Position numbers and translations under genes: made by a program. Of a DNA stretch of 64,000 nt, positions 10,102-21,125 are shown piece by piece (the stretch's first letter is position 1; each line of letters starts with the position of its first letter). Source of the stretch: Setaria digitata (taxonomy: Eukaryota > Nematoda > Chromadorea > Rhabditida > Setariidae). The stretch lies in NCBI GenBank assembly GCA_003640385.1, contig RCAB01000196.1, positions 1 through 64,000 on the forward strand. Reading direction: 5' to 3'. The notes beneath the pieces are model-generated. The model was given only the letters and a program-made list of their open reading frames with translations. It was not told the DNA's origin and did no database searches.

Positions 10102-12720
10102 NNNNNNNNNNNNNNTTTTTTTTTTTTTTTTTCGTTATATCTTGATTTCCTTTTAAAAAGCAATAATTTGAAGCATGAGAAGATACGCTAACGGAAATAG
10201 GAGAGGAAGAGAGTTGCTTGTGTTGGACTGTAAATTTTTTTATCGCGTCTATGTGAGAATGAAGTTTGCATCACTCATGATGGCTTGTTTTTTTTTTTTT
10301 TCCAGAACCCTCTTCAGCATTTGACCCAGATCGCGAAATGAAGGATCGTAAATTGGCGCAAATATTCAAAAAACTGCACATGGAACAAGTAAGTTGATGC
10401 TTTCTTTCAGAGAAACTTTCCTAACCTTTGTCATAAGACCAAGAGAGTGCAAAATGACTTTTTTTTTGACATGATTAAACAAGCTTCCAATGGTTCTGCT
10501 GACAGTCCAGTCTCAAATCGGATCATTTCTGTATTATTTACTTTACATTTACTGATTTAGTAAATATCTGTTTTCTGAGTTATATATGGCTGTTAACTCA
10601 TATTTAAATGTAACTGTTACTAGCGTGCCAGATTTGTTCTACTCATCCTTTTGTGAAAACAATGGAAAGAAAAGTTATGAGTTCCAGAGCAAGTGACCAA
10701 CTGAAGTGGCTAGGATATATGTTGGATAGTTCAGGAAGGAGTACCATTCTTAAAAATTTCCCAATCTAAAGCAACTTTTATATTTAAGATGTGATGCAAT
10801 GAAAGTAATGCGCTTCTGAAGCTTAAACTTATGTAACTATGTGTACAGCAGATTTGTGTATTTAACTTAATTTTTTTAGGACCTAAATACGCTACTGGAT
10901 TTTGATGATAATGTTCCCCGTTCATCAAAAGTTGCTTCAAATCATTTGGAGAAACTGAATACAGAAAAGATGGAACGATGTAGACCACGTAAAATACTCG
11001 ATTATGCTGTCCTGGCTAAAGGTCAAGGTGAATGCAGTTTGTTTTGCTTAAATCTCATAGTCGTTGATGAGAGTTTAGAAGAGGAATTTATTATTTAACC
11101 GGAAAAGGCTTTATTCGCTGCAGTACTTCTGTCATTTTCCCAGAAAGTTGTGCAGAGAAATGACTAATTTTCTTTTTCTTTATTTGTATTTAATAAATTC
11201 AAGAATTCGTCGCTTCTTTATCCTTTACTGCATTGTTCTTACATGGATAATTTTTTTCAGGTTATCGTAATAATCTTGTGGGATCTTTCGCAAGCAGTTA
11301 TTCGGAAACTGGCAGTTCAAATAAAAATACTAATGGCTGCAGGAGAATACGCTTCCAGAAACATCGATTTGATGAAAATATTTCAAACTTCAGCGTCAAA
11401 CGGCGCTCCCGAACTAGTCGGAATGCTTCCGCTTCCAAAAAAAGTAGCAGATCGCGGCGCTTCACATTTCCATCAGCAGCAAATGTTGCAAAGAAAAAAA
11501 GAAAATCAAGATCACGAAGTTTCGCTTGCGGAACCAAAGGTGGTATTCTAAAAAGACGTGTAAAGGATGCGGACAATATCAAACAAGCTTTTCTCATCTC
11601 AAAAAAAATACTGGACACTCAAACTCAGCATTTTAAAGAATTCTCTCTTCCGGAGAAATGGATTAGAGATTCACAGAAAAGGAAAAGAATGAAAAAAGTG
11701 AAATCCAAGGGAGAGGGAGTCACAAATAGTGGATCTATTGAAGATTTGGCTATGGAACGTCTTGTAAGAGCTTTCAAAACCGCCAAACTTTTGTATCCTG
11801 AAAAATTTGCTGAATACTTCCCAGACTTTATAAATTGTTTCGTTGGAGATGAAAATAACGAAAAACGAGGTGATAAAAATGGTGTTATGTCGAAACGAAC
11901 TCATCTTAAAACGGTCAAAAACGAAGAAGATGCTGTGACATCTGACAAGAATATTACATCGGATTCTGGTGATGACCTACCAAAAAGAATTCGTAAAGTA
12001 CCAAAAATTTTGCGAGATTACTCAACAAGTGCAGAGATGGAGAGGAAGAAGTCGGCAAGTTCATTTTCAAAAGAAAAAGATTTGAAGGAACAAAAGGTTT
12101 CTCGTGTTGATGCTTTTTCAGCAGGTACTTCGGGACTTCGCAAACGATCAAAATCATCAGTGGATTCACCTTCGAATCAGTTAATGCTTTCCAAATCTCA
12201 GCAAAATGGAAGATTGGAAAATACCAAGGAAGTGAGGGATTTGGAAGAAACAGGAAGAGTTCCAACGTCAAAGAGACGTAGGTCTGCTAGGGGTATCTTT
12301 CATCGTATTTCACCCGTTGTCAAAGCTATTAGCGCTACTGCGGGGGTTATCCAAAACAACATTGAAGATAGTGCAACGGAATCGTCATCTGATGAGTCAG
12401 GCAACATGCGTTCGTCGAAGAGACATCGGGCACAGAGTGGATTCTACAAGTGAGTATTCTTGTGTTGCATCTGACTGTCGGTTAAGAAATATCAGAATGT
12501 GAGCCATCTTTATGAAAGCTGTAAAAATTTGTCTGTTTTTAATGTGGTGATTAGTTCTTACGAAGCTTCAGGAACGAAATCTTTTTCGTGAGTGACTAGA
12601 GTTTTAAGGGTGATTCTTTGGTATTTTAATTTTTCCCATCTTTTCTGCAGACGTGTTTTCGGTGCCCTCACAAAAACCATCCCACAACTTTCCCAGCTGG
12701 ATTTTTATCTTTATTTTTAA
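9997..12720 (+). CDS. 508-aa basic, disordered (probably nuclear) protein, unknown family, 5 exons
   Basis: Exons 9997-10033, 10306-10388, 10880-11027, 11261-12449 and 12651-12720 join with matching phases and canonical GT..AG sites. The start is ATG in a good context (AAATGG). Residues 1-90 are acidic and helical (DREMKDRKLAQIFKKLH, LDFDDNV, KILDYAVLAKGQG). Residues 110-185 are rich in Ser, Arg and Lys (RRSRTSRNASASKKSSRSRR, KKKRKSRSRS), then a helical block (LAMERLVRAFKTAKLLYPEKF) and long Lys/Ser tracts. Such composition suggests a nuclear or nucleolar, chromatin- or RNA-associated protein; that is inference and no catalytic domain is visible. Exon 4 alone is 391 codons open. The last exon is uncertain: 12651-12720 gives RVFGALTKTIPQ and a stop, while 13375-13417 fits the same donor in the same phase. 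A poly-T run with 14 N bases sits in intron 1. Confidence 0.7.
10053..10131. repeat. Poly-T homopolymer with assembly gap (14 N, 10102-10115)
   Basis: Roughly 65 T residues interrupted by N. It lies within intron 1 of the 508-aa basic-protein gene. The gap is clearly a failure to size the homopolymer, so true length is unknown. Confidence 0.95.
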
Positions 12721-14169
12721 AAAAATCGGGTAAATTTCTTGTTTCAGAGGTTTTCGATGATTGCTGTTTTCTAGCTTTTCTTCATGTTTAAAAAAACCTG
12801 CGATGAGTCTCATAAATATCTTGTATACTAATGAGTTGTTCTTTACTTGTGTTATTGACCGTTAAATAAGCTAATCTCTTTCAAATTATATACTTCAAGC
12901 AATATTTTCTAGAACAATGGTGACGCTGTACGACAAAAAGCGCTCATAAGTGCAGGGCAATTTATATGTTATCGGAAAGGAGGGAAGTTGACATGTATCC
13001 TGTTGTATGCAAAAACTGAATACTGGGAGTTTTTTGCTTTTCAAAAACTATTTTTTTTTCCTAGAGTGGTTTTTAATATTTTAACTTGTATTTTGAATTT
13101 TGTCGAGATTCGGGCTTGCTAAATCTGATGAGGAGCCACAAGAATTTTTATTTAGGGAGTTTATACTTTTAGTTGGTTTCTAGGCTACTTTTTCTTTTTT
13201 TTTTTTGTTGGGACTTGTTACTTCTTACACTTACATGCTGAAGACGGCAAGTAGTTTGTAAAAGTTACCGGTTGCAGTGGGCTGTTCAGGCTTACCTCTC
13301 TTGACATATATCAAGTTCGATTAGTTTAAATAGTACCGTTTATCAATAAGAAAGCTATTGATTTACTCTTATAGACGTGATTTATTAAAGCATGTGAAGG
13401 CTTTATTGAAAGCTGAGGTATGTTTGGTGCCACAGTTGATCTCATCAGTATTCTTGTTTGAGCTGAAAGAGTATATTTTGGTCTTCTGTTTATCACACTG
13501 TATTGTCGTTAAAATGAAAAAATTTCTATTTTGACTTCCTTTTGATGTTTTGATATAATCTGTTTCATGTATCGGTATGCGCCTCTCTTTGACATTGATT
13601 CTCTCTATTGTTCATTTATTTTCCGCTAGAGTGAGTCATCGAATTAGTGATTGAGAATAAGATTCTTCTTCTTCCCCATCCAATATTTTTTCTTTCTTTC
13701 TGTCCAATATTTTAGATTACTCTAATATTGTCCAAAAATTATTCAATAAATTGTTTTGTTGGAAGATCATGATGTGGACAAGTTCCTTTTGGATCCACAA
13801 TTTAACTTTTTTATTCGAAAGTTAAAGTGTGGGTCGTTTTTTCGACCCTCTCGTGTATGCGACGGATTTTGTTGACTATGCTTTTCATTTCATTAAGCAT
13901 GGGACGTTCTATTTCTATTCACTAGTAATTTTGAAGCAACTTTTCTATTCAATAAACAGTAGTAATGGCACTGCAGAATTGACGAGATAAATTATAGTAT
14001 AACGCTCTACTACGTAAAGATAGATTGCCTATAGGTACGAGATATCATCGCGGGGAGCGGATTTTTCTGAAATCGAATCGACAGAATTCACTAATTTGGG
14101 TGTTAAGGATGTTAATTTGTGTATTGCATACAAAAGGAAAGCGCTAAAAGAATCTTGTTCGGAATATAT
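12721..14169. other. Mostly non-coding; possible alternative last exon at 13375-13417 (+)
   Basis: At 13375-13417 an acceptor (CTTATAG) is followed by a phase-compatible stretch (RDLLKHVKALLKAE) and a GTATGT donor. The same frame stays open to about 13535 if unspliced. It would replace the 12651-12720 exon of the upstream gene. The rest holds T-rich tracts and no supported gene. Confidence 0.35.
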
Positions 14170-17100
14170 CTAAAGCATTGTACGACGTCTCTTAGCCCAT
14201 CGTTTCTTAGCAAAGTTTGAATCGAAATTACAAGCAGGTACGAATGCGTAACAGCTCACATCCATTGTAGAAGCAAGGCAGAATTGAGTAGCCCGAGCAA
14301 CATAGCTGTAGAATCCGACACCACAGATAACGTTGCATGGTAATTCCATTTCGGCTTCGCAAATATTATAGATGATTTGTTTCGAGGCTTCTGCGTTACG
14401 CTCCACAATATTCTTCAAAGTAGTATTGTTTGGAAATGTAACTTACTGTTCTCGATTTCTTCACTTCATCCTTCTCATGATCACATTAGTCTAGTTATAA
14501 TTCCGGTTTACAGGTTCTTTAATACTGCTTAATCGGTAACGGCTTAGTTTACTAGCGATTTCCTCGTAGTATGCTGTTTCTGTGAGCATAATTTTCCGTG
14601 CTGCGATATTGGAAGAAAGAAAAAGCGAATGTTCAAAAAAAAAGTATGTGCCGGATTTGTACTGCTTATTGGCGAACTGTTCAACTGTATTTCAGCAGAA
14701 GTAAAGATACCTGTAAAATGATCTGCCTCAAACGAGGACTGTTGCATCGTTCATCTTCAGTGCGACCAAATGGAGCTGGATTAGTCTCGCAAGGATCAGA
14801 AATGCAATCACTCTAAACAAGTTTTCTATTTAGATCTTTCGTCTAAGACTTACACTCTTATTAACAGATCTGTTGAGCGAAGTTTGTGAAACTGACCAAA
14901 GAAGAAAGTGCTCTCAGACTTTTTGTTCAGACGTGTACGCAATCGCACTTGCCATGGATGAAGGATGAAAAGGACTTAGGAAACAAAATTCTCACACTGG
15001 CTTCCGCTGCATATGTCAAATCGGCATTGTCTTCATTGGGTATCATTTGTGGTATCGGTTGTTCAAAGCTCCCTCTCCCGCCGTACTCCTGATATAAAAG
15101 GTTACTTTGAAACGCGCTTTTGCCTTGATAATCTGTAGAAGGCTGCTGTGCCGGAGGATATACTTTCACGGTATGTACCGATGCTTCCGTACTTCTTGGA
15201 TTCGGAGGCGGCGGAAGACGGTCGCCTGTTTCCACTTCATTAAATATCATTTCTTGTGCAGGATTTAAACTTGAAACGACTTGCTGATAATCGAATGGAT
15301 TTTGCACTTCGAATGATTCCATTTCCCTCAAATATCAATAGGAATGAGGAAGTTAGCGGAGTTTGGTGTGCTGAGTCGATTCTGGACAATTTCGGTTAAA
15401 AAATCAGCTGTTACCTGATTGGAGACATGTATCCTGGTGGGCTGTTGACTGTAGATACATTCCCTTTCGGGAAATGCTTATTCATACTGCTCGTATCGGC
15501 AACTTCATGTTCACTAAATGTTGCATGTCTTCGATTCTTAAAATATGTCATATCGTACTGTTAGAGTACCTTCGATTCTCTACTGATATTGCATCATTTT
15601 TGATGATAACATAACAATATAATATAGAAAAGTTAATAAAGACATTCATTTCTCTCCGACTCATACGCTATTACAATCTCAGCACCACAATTTAAAGATC
15701 ATAGCACTTACGTATTGTGGTATTATTTTGTTGTAATCGGTGATAAATGTTTCCCAGTCATTAAATGTGATATTGGTCTGAAATGTATTTGCAGTGACTG
15801 TTCAATTTTCAGTTATATTCACTATCATATTATAATCATCTGAACTAAATGTCACAGTTTAATCATTTGAAGTAATTAACTAACTTTTCTAACAATCTAG
15901 TTAAAGTCGCAACTTTACAAATTTGATTTCCCATATTTCTCTCAAGATATATATATATATATCTTATTAAAGATATATATATATATATATAATGATATAT
16001 ATATTATATATCATTTTATATATAAATATATATTGATGTCCAGAATATTTATACGGATCCATCCTAATGATTACTTGTACTCTTCATGAAAAGAAGATTA
16101 AAAATCTTTATGAGACAGCTAACAACGATAAAATGGACCGGTTCAATTGAACTTTCTTTGTTTTTTTTTTGTCTGTGGCTCAATATCACTGTCCTGTTTG
16201 TTCCATCAACAATCCTGCTTTCATTGGTGACATTCTCATTTCCGCCATATTTCTGTTTTCTGTGATTCAAATTCTGAATCTTCCGGAATGCCTGTAACGT
16301 TATTTTCCACACACTCCAATTTAAATAAATCCATGTCTTGTTCCTAATTTTCCACTGCAAAATACATTAAAATATAATTTGCTGTTGGTTTTAAATGGAT
16401 TAATTCTGAATTTCTGCTATTCATTTCATTCAAATCATTGTCTTTTATCTAATCAGGCATGGTTGATAAGCAAGCATAACGCCAGAATGAGACAATTATT
16501 ATTTCACTACATGTATGAAGGGAATATTCTGGCTTCCCTGTCCAAAGTAACCCGAAACGGATTATCACGATTATCTTTCTGATGCATGATCCACACATTC
16601 TTGAGCATGACAGAACAGTCCTGTGCTTTCAGACAGTGTCAAATCTAAGAATTTGGTTTTGTAAAAAAGTCATTTAGCAAATAAGTGAATGAATTTAAGT
16701 GCCTTAAATTACATACTTCCATTGAAATATTTTAAGTTAAATTAAATTTCATTATCAGTATCACTTTAGGAAATTCTGCTCTACCGTATAGAAACGCAAT
16801 CGTTTTTCACGTGTGTTCTTCCAGTTGTCCAAAATTTTCTCATTTTCATTCACCGTACTGCTTACTTCTGCGAGTATTGGAACTTGTTTGTGACTTGGCT
16901 CACTTTGAATCTTTAATGTTTCGTATTGATCCCTTGATATTCGTCCTTCTTGTTGCTTCTCATCAGTCTGATAAGCTAGATTATTTACTGGTGAATATTC
17001 ATGGTATCTGCTGTTCGGTCTCAATACTACCAATTTTTGTGAATTTTCCTGCGAGAATTCGTTTAAATTTTCCAGTAGTGACTGCTTGATATCAGGTTTC

Positions 17101-17228
17101 CCTGTGTTCTCATCCATCATAGACAAGGCTAACTCTGGGGATTTAGATGCTTCCAGGATGGTTTCAACGGTGTCAGATGATGAAAGGATTGCTACAAGAA
17201 TAGCGAACATTGTTGTTGCAATCATCAT
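14170..17228 (-). CDS. Secreted ground-like domain protein (Hedgehog-related family of nematodes), 7 exons
   Basis: Exons: 17228-16785, 16354-16127, 15777-15712, 15536-15415, 15326-14996, 14812-14711 and 14412-14170; phases agree throughout, giving about 511 residues. It starts with a signal peptide (MMIATTMFAILVAILS). The middle is hydrophilic and Gln/Ser/Pro-rich, including PPPPNP. The C-terminal 90 residues carry the ground-like pattern: ERCNSPRLRQIIL, then PCNVICGVGFYSYVARATQFC, then VSCYAF, followed by a basic tail (KKRWAKRRR). Ground-like proteins are nematode-specific extracellular proteins of the cuticle or epithelia with no known enzyme activity. The start follows a TTTCAG 4 bases upstream, fitting spliced-leader addition. 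Two weak points: the last acceptor is TTTGAAG, and exon 2 has a competing frame (see findings). Confidence 0.82.
15945..16035. repeat. AT dinucleotide repeat cluster
   Basis: Repeated (AT)n blocks able to fold on themselves. They lie between exons 2 and 3 of the ground-like gene, within its intron. Confidence 0.9.
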
Positions 17229-18844
17229 AGTGCTGAAAGGGAACAATTACAATCAAATAAACTTGGCCATCATTTTTGTATTGTTGTAAGAAAAAGTAGT
17301 TAATTTAAAGTGAATTATTAGTTGAAAAGTTTTCAAATAATGTAGTAATTTAATAACCTTAACAGAAATCTAGTACACTGGAATCCAATATTTTAATTTC
17401 AAAAATATTCTAGGAAAGGAAAATTATAAACAAGCCAAGTTATATAAAAAGAAATTTTTCTACGGGTTATCAATTCTCTGTATCTTCTCTATTAATGACA
17501 TAGACAAAAATTATCGAAGAAAAATGGCAAAGAAATTCAACATCGGTAAAGAAAGATGGGAAACAGTGAAGCTAAGTAAGGAAAATGGTTTCTGAAGCTC
17601 TGAATCAAGACAACTGAATAAAATAACTTTCAATACTTCGGCCTTCTTTCGGTTTCCATCACAACATACAAAGCGATTATTATGTTTAAAGCAAAAAAAT
17701 TGAAATGGTAGAGAAGCGAATTCAGGACGACTCATTTTTAATGACGCATTAAAACACAGCCATCATCTAGCATCCTTCAGAAATTATTGCATGTTTCCAT
17801 GACTGAAAAATTGAATAGGAAGGGCTTCACTCTGTACTTACTTAAGAAAGTAAGGAAATGCAGAAAATCAGTCTTTCACCGGATAAAACGTGAAATAATG
17901 GAAATAGTTAATGAAGAGAGAATGATTTACAATAAAAATTATAGTGATAGAGCCCTTCCCAGGATTCGTGAACTCAAACGAGACATTTCACTGAAAATTT
18001 TCATTCTAATTTTATATGGCTCAAGTATTGGTTGAGCACTAAAGTAGTTCACACTGAATTAATGCTCATTTAAACTTCTGTATTTCTCTATTGTGATACA
18101 CCATTGTTGACCTAACAGCGCTGATTATAAGAACTATATCGCAGACACGATCTCCCTCTCATCATACAACATAGTTATTTTCATTTGATTTCAGTGATTA
18201 TTCAAACTTCGTTTTTTCATAAAATCTAAAATTTCATGAGTTTTCGAGTGGTTTCGTTTTTAAATCTACCAGCTATAAGTGTACTATAATCGTTTTTTCA
18301 CTTGTAGTTCCTTGTTTAATTGCCTGTTTGAATTTCTGAGAAATAGAATGGAAAATGATAATTATATTGGCTCTTGGATATGAATCGTATAATCATAATA
18401 AAGTGTTGTTTGCCCACTCATTATTCTGAGCCTTTTTCCGGCAGCAACAATTATCTTATTAGACAGTATCCATTATTTGCATGGTTAACTATTTAGCGTT
18501 ATCATATATTTCTTATGAAACTGGCGAATTGCAGTGTAATGTCAGTAAAGGCCATTAATAAAACCAGTTGCTGTTTTTTTACAAGATAGTCCTTTTTTCA
18601 AGATTATTTTGAAATTTGGGAAAAGAATTGTATTTCTGGAATCCAAAAGTGCCTATTTCCTTACATCCATTACGATTTGCAATATATATGATTGACCAAT
18701 GTATTATTGCTGTGACTTTCTGCAAATTTTACTACTTAAGTTTCGAGTTTTTCTATTTTCCAAAGTTTTATATATTGCATACGGTTATATAAAGCGCAAG
18801 TACAGTTCCCCAACTGGAAAAATGAATAAATGCATTTCAATTAA
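17229..18844. other. Intergenic, no firm gene
   Basis: A 74-codon minus frame (17511-17735) and an 82-codon plus frame (17787-18035, Lys/Arg/Ile-rich) are open, but neither has partners, a signal sequence or a domain. I treat both as unsupported. Confidence 0.4.
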
Positions 18845-19099
18845 CTAATTTATTAAATTTATTATTTTAAAGTTATTAGGAACTTTTCCAAACGATCTAT
18901 GTTTGAGAGTTACAAGGTCGAGATTACGGGCTTTTTCTTGACTGGCATAGTTATGGCTGAAGCAGAATTTGCTTACTACTTTGTCATTATTGGAGAATTC
19001 ACCCTGTCCTTGAACTGCTTTTCCCGATGACACTGTCATTCTTGGTTCGACTCGCAATTGCTCACCTTCTCTTCTGCTGATTATAATGCAACGTTTTTC
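18845..19099 (-). CDS. Possible terminal exon or small gene, unknown
   Basis: 85 codons are open from a TATAAG acceptor-like site at 19099 to TAG at 18845. The residues are balanced (REGEQLRVEPRMTV, KFCFSHNYASQEKARNLDL, KHRSFGKVPNN) and unlike the Leu/Phe/Ile-rich noise frames nearby. No upstream exon could be joined and no family is recognised. If it is a single-exon gene, the first usable ATG begins the MTVSSGK segment. The end (KIINLIN) runs into AT-rich DNA. A short opposing frame with a membrane-like start lies at 19086-19187 (+). Confidence 0.28.
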   Translation of the reverse strand, partial: EKRCIIISRREGEQLRVEPRMTVSSGKAVQGQGEFSNNDKVVSKFCFSHNYASQEKARNLDLVTLKHRSFGKVPNNFKIINLIN

Positions 19100-19548
19100 T
19101 TATATTTTCACAGCAATTGTGGGATTCATTTTCTCTTCAGTTACGTTCCTTCTTAGGTGCTACTACTGTCAGTGTAGTAGTAATTAATGAGCTTCTATTA
19201 TGTTGCCGTTCATTATCTTCTGTTACGAGAATCATCATCGCTGTAACCACCGTTTTTCACCTTCAGCTTTAGCATTTGATTTTTATCAGATATAATCGGC
19301 TTGATGAAAAGACCACTACTTAAGTACTATGTATTCGATTATTCCATCTATATCTTCATCATTACTGTAATTTTGCTTCAGACCATCTTGAAATCAATTA
19401 TGTAAGCCTGTAAAAGAGAATAATCATCAGTAGAATATCAAACGAGTATTTTTTCAGTCTCTGCAGCAGCAAATATTAATATTATTACTTTTTTGATTCA
19501 TAATCTACCTGCTTCTAATTTCACTTATCGCTGTGCACTCACTTACCT

Positions 19549-21087
19549 ATGCAGATAAATAAGAATTGGGTGCCATTATTAATATTTGTATTACTCGTAC
19601 TCGATCTTCTTGCATTTACATCTATTTTACCGCTTTTTCCAGCCTTAATCGATTATTATGGACTAGGCCAACGAAGAGTAAGTGTAAGACAAAGTAAATT
19701 TTAGAAGAAAATTCTTCAGAACTATTCAAAAATAAATAATGGTCAATAAATTTCGTTAAAATAATTCTCTTCTGTTCCGGTATGTGACCGTAAGCTTCTG
19801 CAGAAATGATTCGTCTGATTCCGCGATGCTTTATGTTGTTGCAGAACCGAAGCTATGACCGGTACATTATGGCAAGATTTCACTGAAATTTTAAATTAAA
19901 TTTCAATGAAGAAAGGGTTTCTATTTACCTTTAGTCAGTTTGGTTTTCAACATCAAATATAATGCTGACATATTTATTATAAAAGCTTCTAAACTTTGAA
20001 AGCATTAAATGATTGGAATTAAAGCCAGAGTCCTAGATGCCTTGCATATATTATTGGTGGAAGTCCGGTATATCCGATGTACTGAAACCGAAGAGGCTTG
20101 TTAAAATTGAAAGGAAAAGTTTGCTGAACTGCTTTATTGTCGTCCAAAAGGCTTCTCTTGTTATCCATAAATATTTAGGATTGGCTTTATGACGGCGTTG
20201 AATTGTTCTGTAAGTTTTTCCAGAATACCATTGGTACACCATTTTCAAAAAGTCTGCATTCCGTATTTTTTGGTGGTAAGCCTTTTGCAGTTTTTGCTAG
20301 GACTATTTGTGATATTTTTTGTCTATAATTTTTGGTCAATTTTATTTGAAAAGTAATGAAAAAAAACCACTTAAACCTCAAATTGCATATAAAACTATAA
20401 ATTTTGAGTCAAAATTCATTTAAAAGTCACTGTATGATTTCTTGAAATTTGAATAACAAACAAAATACCTGTTACTTTCAGGTGTCTTGGGATCGCTTTA
20501 TTGCTTACTTCAATATCTGTCCTCACCCTTATTGGGTGCCCTCTCCGATGTCTACGGTCGCAAACCTATTCTACTGCTTTCCATTTTTGGGACGTTACTT
20601 TCTTATGCAGTTAGTTGTCAGTCAATTATAAATCTTAACGCAAATCGTTTATAAATCTTAACACAAAAGTCTAGTTTCAGGTAATAAAACTTTTGAATAG
20701 TCTGAAAAGATTTTACTCTGCTTTCAACACTGCACATGTTTTACTATGGTAAATATTTTCGCGAAGAATTATATAAATTGTCTTTTGAAAAAGTAATACG
20801 AAAACAAGCATTTTAATACAACTATTTGAATTTTGACTGAATGCTTAGTTAATGCACAGATTTGGGCCAATGCAACCACTTTTTCTTATTTTGTCTTATC
20901 GCGATTAGTTGGTGGTTTAAGTAAGGCCAGCGTTTCGATATGTATCGCATTTATGGCTGATGTTTATCCACAAAATAAAGTTGGTCAAGGCATGGTGAGA
21001 TTTAATTAAATCTTCCAGTTAAATCAAACTTTGATACGGACTAATCGATCTCTAATACCTAACTNNNNNNNNNNNNNNNNNNNNNNN

Positions 21088-21125
<38 letters not shown>

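Noticed and set aside
20051..20248. 65-codon minus-strand frame opposite the mfsd10-like gene
   Set aside because: Overlaps mfsd10 exon 2 on the other strand; the plus-strand reading has clear homology (NTIGTPF..SVFFGG).
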